From JASEJA01 sp038872535 (GTDB taxonomy: Archaea; Thermoproteota; Bathyarchaeia; Bathyarchaeales; Bathycorpusculaceae): a stretch of 64,000 bases of DNA. The position numbers and the translations under genes were made by a program. Positions 8,528 through 16,016 of the stretch are shown here, piece by piece. The DNA lies in NCBI GenBank assembly GCA_038872535.1, contig JAVZJY010000002.1, positions 31,765 to 95,764 on the forward strand, read 5' to 3'. How positions within the stretch are numbered: position 1 is the first letter of the stretch; each line of letters begins with the position of its first letter. The notes beneath the pieces are model-generated. The model saw nothing but the letters and a program-made list of their open reading frames with translations, made no database searches and was not told the DNA's origin.

Positions 8528-9369
8528 ATGTTGACAAAACTGAAGAAGAAAGTTCAAGAATGGCTTGTTGCCGAAGCGGAAATAACCCACAAAATGGGTT
8601 TAACACCAAACAAGGTAAGCTTCATCGGCATAACATTAGCCTTCTTCTCCGCTTTAACATATGCACTATGGCAAACAAACAATTTTTGCCTCCCAATTGC
8701 TACAATTCTTCTTTTGCTTTCAGGTTTTTGCGATGCTTTAGACGGCGTAATAGCGAGAACATATCAAGAAGCAACGCCTTTTGGCGGTTTCTTAGACTCT
8801 TTATTGGATAGGTATGCCGACGCCATAGTTTATGCTGGCATAATTTTAGGCGGACTATGCGATGCTTTATGGGGTTTAATAGCCCTAATCGGCTCATTAT
8901 TAGTAAGTTATAGCCGTGCAAGAGCAGAAGCAGCTGGAATCCANNNNNNNNNNNNNNNNNNNNNNNNNNNNNNNNNNNNNNNNNNNNNNNNNNNNNNNNN
9001 NNNNNNNNNNNNNNNNNNNNNNNNNNNNNNNNNNNNNNGTACGCCGACGCCATAGTTTATGCTGGCATAATTTTAGGCGGACTATGCGATGCTTTATGGG
9101 GTTTAATAGCCCTAATCGGCTCATTATTAGTAAGTTATAGCCGTGCAAGAGCAGAAGCAGCTGGAATCCAAATGGAGTCTATTGGGTTGGCTGAAAGGGC
9201 AGAACGCATAATAATACTAGCCATAATAAGCATCATAGCATTTCTTTGGGAGGCAGAAACAAAAACAGTAATGAATGGAGGCATAACATTGCTTGCGATA
9301 CTTTCAAACCTAACAGTTCTACAGAGATGTTTGCATGTTTACAAAAAATTAAAACCTTCTGGGGCGTAA
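8528..9369 (+). CDS. CDP-alcohol phosphatidyltransferase (archaetidylinositol-phosphate synthase-like), interrupted by an assembly gap
   Basis: Membrane enzyme that joins a polar head group to CDP-archaeol. The complete motif D-x2-DG-x2-AR-x8-G-x3-D-x3-D is present, starting at DALDGVIAR near residue 73, within several hydrophobic helices. A 95-N gap at 8944-9038 is flanked by duplicate 132-bp segments; removing the gap and one copy (227 bases) keeps the frame and gives an intact protein of about 204 residues. The head group is not proven; inositol phosphate is common among archaeal relatives. The end overlaps the convergent S26e gene by 21 bases. Confidence 0.85.
8812..8943 (+). repeat. Left copy of 132-bp duplication flanking assembly gap 1
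   Basis: Identical to 9039-9170 except for one substitution at the fourth base (T here, C there). It ends exactly where the N run begins, as expected for a contig end. It lies inside the phosphatidyltransferase coding sequence. Confidence 0.9.
8944..9038. other. Assembly gap 1 (95 N)
   Basis: A run of exactly 95 N inside the phosphatidyltransferase gene. Its length equals the two other gaps in the window, so it is a placeholder, and the flanking duplication indicates the true gap is negative (contigs overlap). Confidence 0.95.
9039..9170 (+). repeat. Right copy of 132-bp duplication flanking assembly gap 1
   Basis: Begins at the first base after the N run and repeats 8812-8943 with one mismatch at its fourth base. 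The following sequence continues the phosphatidyltransferase in the frame predicted by collapsing the copies. Confidence 0.9.
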
Positions 9370-9642
9370 ACGGCTGCGCCTTTCATCCCGAGCCCTAACC
9401 TTCACGATACCACGATGCACAGCACAAGAAATACAATAATACTTAGTGTCAACCCAAGAAGACAAATAGGTCCCCTTCTGACGAAGCTCTTTAGCCAACT
9501 GAGGATCAACAATCGAGCGCCTACTAGTAACTTTTTTGGCTTTATCCCTAGGAACCAGCTGTCCACACATGGCACACTGAACAACGCCGCTGCTACCTTT
9601 TCCACCCTTTGACCTGCCACGACTCTTTCTCTTATAGGGCAA
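9349..9642 (-). CDS. rps26e: 30S ribosomal protein S26e
   Basis: Small-subunit protein shared by eukaryotes and TACK/Asgard archaea, usually absent from Euryarchaeota, so it is informative about lineage. The 97-residue product has a basic N terminus and a zinc-binding CxxC pair: QCAMCGQLVPRDKAKKV, then YYCISCAVHRGIVKVR. It starts with TTG at 9642 (giving MPYKRKSRG), with AGGAG 8 bases upstream. The C terminus overlaps the convergent phosphatidyltransferase gene by 21 bases. Confidence 0.95.
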   Translation of the reverse strand: MPYKRKSRGRSKGGKGSSGVVQCAMCGQLVPRDKAKKVTSRRSIVDPQLAKELRQKGTYLSSWVDTKYYCISCAVHRGIVKVRARDERRSRLRPRRF

Positions 9643-9680
9643 TGTTCCTACTCCTCTTACACATCAATAAATAAATGCCA

Positions 9681-9690
9681 CCTTATATAT
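9681..9690 (-). promoter_or_regulatory. TATA box for S26e
   Basis: ATATATAAGG on the minus strand lies about 40 bases upstream of the TTG start at 9642 and overlaps the stop codon of the DUF4438 gene. This would give the ribosomal gene its own promoter with a leader of roughly 15-20 bases. Confidence 0.45.
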
Positions 9691-10585
9691 CTGTCCTCAA
9701 CTTTAAGATTGAGGCAATGTTAGCCTTTGCATCAATCCTTGGAACAATTTTTCCTGTTGAAGATGTGAAGAGAGTGGTAACTCCAGGTCCATGACCAGAG
9801 ATTACACAGTTTGTGTGGACAACTATGCCAACAGATATTGCGCCTTTCTTATATATTCGCCCAAAAGAGTGATCAGCGTCAAGGATAGCCACCAAATCGC
9901 CAAGTCTTAAACTGTCAAGTCCCCATTCTTTTATGGTTGTTTCATCGAAAAGTTGAATGTCATAATCCCCAGAATATGTTTGGTTTGCCCCTAAACCAGA
10001 ACCCATTATAGCAGCGGGAATCGTATGCGTTACTGGAACCTCCAGTTTGTCGCCGTTCGGCTTCGGGTCTAAAGCTTCAAGAAAATGTGGATCCATATTC
10101 ATAACCTTCACTTCTGGAAAGTCCAGCAGTTTTAAGCCGACGCCGAAAGCTTTAACAAGAACTTTGTCGCCTAACATGAGCTTTTCAAGGGTTTCAGGCT
10201 GAAAATCCGCAAGCACATGTTCTATTCCACCATGTTTCCCAGTTACAACTCCCTTTGCACCTTTGGCTTCGCCTCCAACCACCACTGCCTCGTTTCCAAC
10301 GCATGAAAGCACATTAAAAGCTGTGTTTGCGCCCTGTCCATAACGCGGATCATTCTCTTTATTCTCTAGGCTTACGCCTGGTTCAACATGGTCTGCTTCC
10401 CATCCGCATGCTGGGTCGCCAACTCGCACGTTGTATGTGATTCCGCCGACTCCTGGCAAAACCATTGGAGTTCCTTGAGCAGAAACTCTGTAAATTTCTC
10501 TAAAAACTGGACTGGCTACTTCGCCTACAACTGAAATTTTCACCAATTTTTCAATATTTGTTTTTAACGTTCGATATCCCTCCAC
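9683..10585 (-). CDS. DUF4438 family protein
   Basis: The 300-residue protein matches DUF4438, a conserved family of unknown function found in archaea and some bacteria. Recognisable segments are GTPMVLPGVGGITYNVRVGD near residue 40, a glycine-rich GGEAKGAKGVVTGKHGGIEH near 105, and GLGANQTYSGDYDIQLFD near 200. No catalytic assignment can be made. It precedes S26e on the same strand and is divergent from the CBS gene cluster. Confidence 0.8.
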   Translation of the reverse strand: MEGYRTLKTNIEKLVKISVVGEVASPVFREIYRVSAQGTPMVLPGVGGITYNVRVGDPACGWEADHVEPGVSLENKENDPRYGQGANTAFNVLSCVGNEAVVVGGEAKGAKGVVTGKHGGIEHVLADFQPETLEKLMLGDKVLVKAFGVGLKLLDFPEVKVMNMDPHFLEALDPKPNGDKLEVPVTHTIPAAIMGSGLGANQTYSGDYDIQLFDETTIKEWGLDSLRLGDLVAILDADHSFGRIYKKGAISVGIVVHTNCVISGHGPGVTTLFTSSTGKIVPRIDAKANIASILKLRTDI

Positions 10586-10720
10586 ATGTTAGACTGAACC
10601 TTTTATTAAAACATCCTAATTAGTTTTTCACGCTACACGGCAAGTTTTAAAAGCACGATGCTTATTTTGACTTGAGTGAAGCATAAATTAAAAGGCAAAA
10701 TCCTCCCGTGGCGGATAAGA

Positions 10721-11308
10721 ATGGCTGATATTGGATTGAGGTCTAAGATGCTGGTAAGAGATGTTATGAGTAGTCCAGTTGTAACCATAGAAGAAGATGC
10801 ACCAGTGAATAAGGCTGCAGAATTGATGGATAAGCATGGTTTAGGCTGCATAATAGTAACAAACAAGGAAGGGAAACCGTTAGGAATAATAACGGAAAGA
10901 GATTTGGTTGTGAGAGTCTTAGCTAAAAATGTTAAACCAGACTCTCTCCAAACAAAAGAAGTTATGACCTCACCTCTGCTTACAATAGAACCCCACGAAA
11001 CAATCAACGAAGCAGCGAGAAGAATGAGCAGATTAAACATAAGAAGGTTAGGAGTCATATATAAGGGACAACTTATCGGGTTGATTTCAAGCAAAGACAT
11101 TTTGGCAGTTATGCCTGAACTTGTGGAAACAATTCAAGAAAAAGCGCTCATAGAAGGCGAAAATAGAGCCCAAGAAAGCGAAGAAGAATCCACGCCTCTT
11201 GCTGGGTACTGTGACCATTGCGGAGGTTGGTCAGACGACTTGAAAGAGGTTAATGGAGAATACATCTGCGAAGATTGTAGGGTGGAATTGGAAGAAGAGG
11301 AAGGGTGA
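10721..11308 (+). CDS. CBS-pair protein with C-terminal zinc ribbon
   Basis: Two CBS motifs, one starting VRDVMSSPVVTIEEDAP and one at KEVMTSPLLTIEPHE, form a Bateman module that typically binds adenosyl ligands. The C terminus has a zinc-ribbon pattern (YCDHCGG, then YICEDC). ATG 10721 is preferred because it leaves a complete first CBS motif; a GTG at 10676 in the same frame would add 15 basic residues. It is the first of three consecutive CBS genes on the plus strand. The ligand and partner are unknown. Confidence 0.8.
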   Translation: MADIGLRSKMLVRDVMSSPVVTIEEDAPVNKAAELMDKHGLGCIIVTNKEGKPLGIITERDLVVRVLAKNVKPDSLQTKEVMTSPLLTIEPHETINEAARRMSRLNIRRLGVIYKGQLIGLISSKDILAVMPELVETIQEKALIEGENRAQESEEESTPLAGYCDHCGGWSDDLKEVNGEYICEDCRVELEEEEG

Positions 11309-11318
11309 GGGCGAATTT

Positions 11319-12104
11319 TTGCGTGTTAAAGAAATCATGAATGAAAAGCACCCGTCCATATATGAAGATGAACTTGCCACAAAAGCCCGAGCAATAATAC
11401 GAGATTTCTCCCTAAGAATTCTTCCAGTAATAGACAAAACAAAAAGGCTAATCGGCATAGTTTCCCGCGGCGACATCATGACAATTTCTTCCTCCGTCTC
11501 CCCAATAAGAGTTAAAGGCATAATGAGAAACCCAAAACATACAGCAACAATAGAAGATGATGCCACGTCCACAGTTAAAGAAATGATTCGACTCGACGAA
11601 TGGAACATACCCGTCATAAACTCCACTCAAGACAGAAATTTCAAGGGAGTTTTCGGCTTAGAAAACTTCATCGAAGCCATAATTAAGACAAGCCCAGAAA
11701 AACTTGCAAGCACCGTTGAGGAAGTAATGTCAAAAAACGTTGTGGCGTGTTCTCCAGAAGATGACGTGGATAACATTTGGCGCTTAATGCAAACCAAATC
11801 CCTCGGAGGCGTGCCAGTTGTGAAAGATAATAGGTTAGTGGGAATTGTTACACAGAAAGACCTTATCCAAAGTGGAGCCTTATTGCCCACATTCGAGTCT
11901 AAAAAAGGACGCTTTCGAGGCTCATCCAAAATCTCTTCAATCATGAACACGCAAGTTATAGCCGTAGAACCCTCAATAAGGGCAATCAGAGTTGCCAAAA
12001 TCATGGTTTCAAAGGATATAGGCAGAGTCCCAGTGGTAGATAAGGATAGTAGGTTAATTGGTATAGTTGACAGGGAGGATATTGCCAAAATAATTGTCAA
12101 ATGA
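11319..12104 (+). CDS. Four-CBS-domain protein
   Basis: Contains four CBS motifs, starting with VKEIMNEKHPSIYEDE, VKGIMRNPKHTATIED, VEEVMSKNVVACSPED and ISSIMNTQVIAVEPS, with no other domain. The start is probably TTG 11319, preceded by GTGAGG/GAGGGCG and lying 10 bases after the stop of the previous CBS gene; ATG 11338 would cut the first CBS strand. The stop overlaps the next CBS gene in an ATGA junction, indicating translational coupling. A regulatory ligand-sensing role is known for the domain; the target is unknown. Confidence 0.8.
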   Translation: MRVKEIMNEKHPSIYEDELATKARAIIRDFSLRILPVIDKTKRLIGIVSRGDIMTISSSVSPIRVKGIMRNPKHTATIEDDATSTVKEMIRLDEWNIPVINSTQDRNFKGVFGLENFIEAIIKTSPEKLASTVEEVMSKNVVACSPEDDVDNIWRLMQTKSLGGVPVVKDNRLVGIVTQKDLIQSGALLPTFESKKGRFRGSSKISSIMNTQVIAVEPSIRAIRVAKIMVSKDIGRVPVVDKDSRLIGIVDREDIAKIIVK

Positions 12105-13027
12105 GAGAGGATGATGCTTTGAGTAGAGAAACCTTTAGAAGAACATTAAAAGAGAAGGGTCAACTCTCTTTAAGGGTTCATCCATCAAAAAAACGTGAAA
12201 GCGAAATAATGCACATTGCAAAAAGCCCAGTTGTAACCATGGCGCCTACCACACCAATTTATGATGCAATCCGAATAATGGCAAAAGAAGGATTCCGCAG
12301 AATACCCATAGCCAACCCTGGAACCAAAGCCCTAGAAGGAATCATAACAGCCACAGACATAATAGATTATCTTGGCGGCGGGAAAAAATTTGAGATAATC
12401 CAACAGAAACATAGCGGAAACTTTTTCAAAGCCATAAACGAGCCGGTAAGACTCATAATGACAAAAAATGTTGTTTCAGTTAAAACTTCTTCAAAAATAA
12501 GTGAAGCAGTAAAAATTATGAAGGAGAAAAACCTTGGCGGTTTACCAGTAGTTGACGAAGAAAACCGCGTCAGAGCAATAATCACAGAAAGAGACATAGC
12601 AAACATGTTTGCAGACAGAATAAGCGGCGTAAAAGTTTCCGAGCTAATGTCAGAAAAAGTCGTCACCGCTTTGCCTAAAACAACAATTTTTGAAACTGAA
12701 AAAACAATGGCAACCCAAGGGTTCAGAAGACTGCCAATAATTTCCGACGGCAAAGTTATAGGCATAATTACAGCAATGGACATCATAAGGTTTTTCGGCT
12801 CAGGAAAAGTCTTCACATATCTGCAGTCGGGAAACATAATACAAGTCTTGAACACACTTGCCATAGAAATAGCAACAAAAGAAGTTGCAACAATAGAACC
12901 AAACGCAGACATAGGCAAGGCAGCAAAAATTATGCGGGAAAAGAATATTGGCGCCCTACCAGTTGCTGAAAACGAAAAACTTGTGGGAATCCTAACGGAA
13001 AGGGATTTCTTCAAAATAATAGAGTAA
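12101..13027 (+). CDS. Four-CBS-domain protein
   Basis: After a basic N-terminal segment (about 35 residues) come four CBS motifs, including IMHIAKSPVVTMAPTTP, VRLIMTKNVVSVKTSS, VSELMSEKVVTALPKTT and a last one at TKEVATIEPNADIGKA. Starts at ATG 12101 overlapping the preceding stop by 4 bases. Resembles its neighbour in layout but is clearly diverged, so this is an old tandem duplication rather than a recent one. Dihydroorotase follows after 28 bases. Confidence 0.82.
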   Translation: MREDDALSRETFRRTLKEKGQLSLRVHPSKKRESEIMHIAKSPVVTMAPTTPIYDAIRIMAKEGFRRIPIANPGTKALEGIITATDIIDYLGGGKKFEIIQQKHSGNFFKAINEPVRLIMTKNVVSVKTSSKISEAVKIMKEKNLGGLPVVDEENRVRAIITERDIANMFADRISGVKVSELMSEKVVTALPKTTIFETEKTMATQGFRRLPIISDGKVIGIITAMDIIRFFGSGKVFTYLQSGNIIQVLNTLAIEIATKEVATIEPNADIGKAAKIMREKNIGALPVAENEKLVGILTERDFFKIIE

Positions 13028-13055
13028 ACTTTTAACAACCCATTCTTATACCTTA

Positions 13056-14420
13056 ATGAAGAGAGAGCCTAACTTGACAGTTGACTTAGTTCTAAACAAC
13101 ACGAAAGCCTACATAAACAAAAAGATAGTGGAATGCAGCCTCGCCATAGAAAACAGCAAAATCTACAAGATAGGCAAAGAAACAAACATGCCAAAAGCAG
13201 ATAAAAAAGTAGATTTAAAAAATCTCCTAGTTTTGCCAGGTTTAATAGACGTTCACGTTCACTTGAGGGATGAAGGAAAAGCCTACAAAGAAGACTTTTA
13301 CAGTGGAACTGCGGCGGCTGCAGCTGGTGGAATAACAACAGTTTTAGACATGCCAAACAACGACCCAGTAACCATGAATGTTGAAACTTTAAGACGGCGC
13401 ATGGAAATTGCTGAAAAGAAAATTTTAGTTAACGTTGGTTTCTACTCCGAATTTCCAAAAAGAACGAGCGAAATCCCCGCAATCATCAAAGAAGGGGCTG
13501 TAGCCTTCAAACTTTTTATGATGGAGCAAGTTGGCGGATTAAACATAGATGACGACAACGCCTTATCAGAAGCATTCAAAATTGTCAAAAAATCCAAAGC
13601 TTCAGTGGCTGTTCACGCAGAAGACAAAAAAACAATAAAAAAAGCTGAAGAAAAACTTAAACGGCTTAACCGCAATGACATTGAAGCATTTTTAAAAGCA
13701 CATTCAGAAATTGCAGAGTGGAAGGCAGTAAACCGTTTAATAAACATTGTCAAACAAACCCATACGCCTTTGCACTTTTGCCATGTTAGCACAAAAAGGG
13801 GATTAGAGGCAATAATAGAAGGCAAAAAATCAGACTTGCCAATAAGCTGCGAAGCCACACCGCATCATATGTTTTTATCAGCTAAAGACTTGAGGAAAAT
13901 TGGCGCTTTAACGCTAACTTTGCCACCAGTTCGAGAGAAAAAGCATACTGCAGCCATTTTGGACGGCTTTAAAAATGGCTGGATTGACATTTTAGCTTCA
14001 GACCATGCCCCACACACTTTGGCTGAGAAAAAAGTTGAAAATATCTGGAATGTTAAGGTGGGTATACCAGGATTGGAAACAACACTTCCGCTACTACTCA
14101 CAGAAGTCAACCGCAAAAGATTATCGATAGGAGATGTTGTCAAGCTGATGGCAGAAAACCCCGTTGAAATTTTCAGACTCAAGAGCAGGGGATACTTGGA
14201 AAAAGGGAACATGGCAGACTTGACGGTTATAGATTTAAAAAGGAAATACAAAATAGAAGCTTCGAAATTTCACTCAAAAGCAAAATATTCTCCCTTCGAC
14301 GGATGGAGGGTTAAAGGAAAACCTGTTAAAACCTTCGTTAAAGGTCAATTAGTTATGGATGAAAATGAAATAGTCGCAAGGGCTGGAAGCGGAGAAATAA
14401 TTCGGAGAGAAACGCTGTGA
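13056..14420 (+). CDS. pyrC: Dihydroorotase, class I
   Basis: Cyclises carbamoyl-aspartate to dihydroorotate in pyrimidine synthesis. The 454-residue amidohydrolase has the metal motif DVHVHLRD near residue 66, the carboxylated-lysine segment VAFKLFM near 150, histidines at VAVHAED and HFCHVSTKRG, and catalytic DHAPH near 312. Length and motifs fit class I enzymes. It overlaps the next gene by 4 bases (GTGA), so the pair is translationally coupled. Allantoinase is the main alternative, but the archaeal context and pyrF nearby favour PyrC. Confidence 0.9.
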   Translation: MKREPNLTVDLVLNNTKAYINKKIVECSLAIENSKIYKIGKETNMPKADKKVDLKNLLVLPGLIDVHVHLRDEGKAYKEDFYSGTAAAAAGGITTVLDMPNNDPVTMNVETLRRRMEIAEKKILVNVGFYSEFPKRTSEIPAIIKEGAVAFKLFMMEQVGGLNIDDDNALSEAFKIVKKSKASVAVHAEDKKTIKKAEEKLKRLNRNDIEAFLKAHSEIAEWKAVNRLINIVKQTHTPLHFCHVSTKRGLEAIIEGKKSDLPISCEATPHHMFLSAKDLRKIGALTLTLPPVREKKHTAAILDGFKNGWIDILASDHAPHTLAEKKVENIWNVKVGIPGLETTLPLLLTEVNRKRLSIGDVVKLMAENPVEIFRLKSRGYLEKGNMADLTVIDLKRKYKIEASKFHSKAKYSPFDGWRVKGKPVKTFVKGQLVMDENEIVARAGSGEIIRRETL

Positions 14421-14920
14421 AATTCATCGCCGACGGCATGCTTGGAAAACTTACACGCTGGCTCCGCATGTTAGGACACAACGTGAAATACTCAAGCAAA
14501 CTTGACGACAACCAACTAATAACAATAGCAAAAAAGGAAAGAAGAATACTTCTCACAAGAGATTTCGAGCTTTATCAACAAGCAACAGCAAAAGGAGTTA
14601 ACGCCTTCTACATTGAAGGAAAAACAGAAGCAGAAAGACTCGCACAAATCGCAAAAAGATTCAAAATAGAATTAGACATAGACATGGCAACATCCAGATG
14701 CCCAAAATGCAACGCAAAAGTGAAACCAATACCAAAAGAAAAAGCAGCAAACAAAGTAGAAAAAAGCACGTTCACCTACTACAACGAATTTTGGAAATGC
14801 CCAAAATGCGAAAAAATCTACTGGCAAGGAGCCCACTGGACAAGAATCAGAAAAACACTTGAACAAGCAAAGGAAAACTTGGAGAGCCTTAAAAGAGCAA
14901 ATGATAAATTAAAAACATAA
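14417..14920 (+). CDS. Mut7-C RNase domain protein (PIN-like) with zinc ribbon
   Basis: Starts at GTG 14417 overlapping the pyrC stop. The N-terminal half has the Mut7-C pattern FIADGMLGKLTRWLRMLG and an acidic RILLTRDFEL segment, expected to form a PIN-like nuclease fold; the C-terminal half has two CPKC motifs (RCPKCNAK and KCPKCEKIYW) for one zinc. Length 167 is normal. RNase activity is predicted for the family, not demonstrated here. Confidence 0.85.
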   Translation: MKFIADGMLGKLTRWLRMLGHNVKYSSKLDDNQLITIAKKERRILLTRDFELYQQATAKGVNAFYIEGKTEAERLAQIAKRFKIELDIDMATSRCPKCNAKVKPIPKEKAANKVEKSTFTYYNEFWKCPKCEKIYWQGAHWTRIRKTLEQAKENLESLKRANDKLKT

Positions 14921-14953
14921 ATTATTTAAAACAGTTGAACATCCATCATAAAT

Positions 14954-15751
14954 ATGAATCAAATGTCTGAATCGAAGCCTACACATGAATTATCCATTGA
15001 AGAAAACATTTCCTTAACATTTAGGTTATACCTAAATAATTTTGGCACCTTCTTCATACCATATTTAATATTCAGCATAATCTCAGCCTTGTTAAGCCTT
15101 CCAATACTCACTTACATACAAGAAATCACAAAAATAGATTTCACGGGTCCTCCAGAAACTGTTTGGTCCATTTTTTGGAGCAGATTCTTAACTCTTATGG
15201 CTTTAGTTTTTATTATCGCTATAATTTCATGGGTTATAGGTACGGTTGTCTCTGGCATTTTAATTAAATCCGCTTCCGATGCCATTGAAAAGGGAAAAAC
15301 AAGCTTGAGCGACTCCCTTAAATTTGCTGTTTCCAAGCTTCCTTCCCTTTTAGTTGCATCGCTGATAGTTGGCATCCTAACAATGTTAGGTTTGCTTCTC
15401 TTAATAATCCCAGGTATAATAATATCCATAATGTTCTATCTTGTAATTCCAGTTATTGTTATAGAAGGGAAGGGAGCTTTTGAAAGCTTAACCAGAAGCA
15501 GAGAGCTTGTAAGCAACAGATGGCTTAAGACATTTGCCCTTTCATTAATAGTTGCGTTAATAACTGGGGCTTTAGCTTTTGTAGTAAATCTGATTTTGGC
15601 TCCGCTTGGAATTTACAGTGTATTAGCCAGCACCATCATTAGTTCAGTAATTGCACCAATCTCTCCAATTGCATCTACATTCTACTATTATTCCATGTAC
15701 GCAAAAGAAGAAAGTAGAAGGATTCCTCCACCGCCGCCCCCGCCATTTTAA
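14954..15751 (+). CDS. Multi-pass membrane protein with proline-rich tail
   Basis: About six hydrophobic helices (including FFIPYLIFSIISALLSLPI and LVASLIVGILTMLGLLLLI) in a layout resembling the DUF7847/YciC-like membrane domain: cytoplasmic N-terminal segment, then a GIIISIMFYLVIPVIVIEG stretch and a VSNRWLKTFAL loop. The protein ends in seven consecutive prolines before Phe (RIPPPPPPPF). Function unknown. The stop is one base from the convergent rpoK stop. Confidence 0.7.
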   Translation: MNQMSESKPTHELSIEENISLTFRLYLNNFGTFFIPYLIFSIISALLSLPILTYIQEITKIDFTGPPETVWSIFWSRFLTLMALVFIIAIISWVIGTVVSGILIKSASDAIEKGKTSLSDSLKFAVSKLPSLLVASLIVGILTMLGLLLLIIPGIIISIMFYLVIPVIVIEGKGAFESLTRSRELVSNRWLKTFALSLIVALITGALAFVVNLILAPLGIYSVLASTIISSVIAPISPIASTFYYYSMYAKEESRRIPPPPPPPF

Positions 15752-15752
15752 G

Positions 15753-15989
15753 CTATGTTTCCTCTAGCAACCATTTGAGCGGGATGTCCTGGTATGTGCC
15801 GTCCGGCAATGTTCGTCTAATAGTCATTGGCAAAATTCTAGCCTCAAGCTCCTTTAAGGCTATGTCTATTGGGCTTGAAAAACTCTCTGAAACCTCAACA
15901 AGTATTGGAGCGCCCATGGATATTTGCAGAGCTCTGGCTCCCACTATTCTTGCCTTTTCGAAACGAGTAAGCTTAGGGGGACCTATCAA
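15753..15989 (-). CDS. rpoK: DNA-directed RNA polymerase subunit K (Rpb6/omega homologue)
   Basis: Small assembly subunit of archaeal RNA polymerase. The 78-residue product has the Rpb6 core: LTRFEKARIVGARALQISMG, then SPIDIALKELEARILPMTIRR. The best start is TTG 15989; an in-frame stop (the thermosome TAG at 16017-16019) lies just upstream and no ATG intervenes. It follows the thermosome gene by 27 bases on the same strand, suggesting one transcript. Confidence 0.92.
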   Translation of the reverse strand: MIGPPKLTRFEKARIVGARALQISMGAPILVEVSESFSSPIDIALKELEARILPMTIRRTLPDGTYQDIPLKWLLEET

Positions 15990-16016
15990 AATTTTCTTCT
16001 CTTTTTTAGACGTATT

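Noticed and set aside
8512..8811. Alternative 99-aa frame overlapping the phosphatidyltransferase
   Set aside because: It is an out-of-frame shadow; the frame starting at 8528 contains the complete CDP-alcohol phosphatidyltransferase motif.
11319..13027. Recent duplication of the two 4-CBS genes
   Set aside because: They share layout but not close sequence, so the duplication is old or the similarity is domain-level only.
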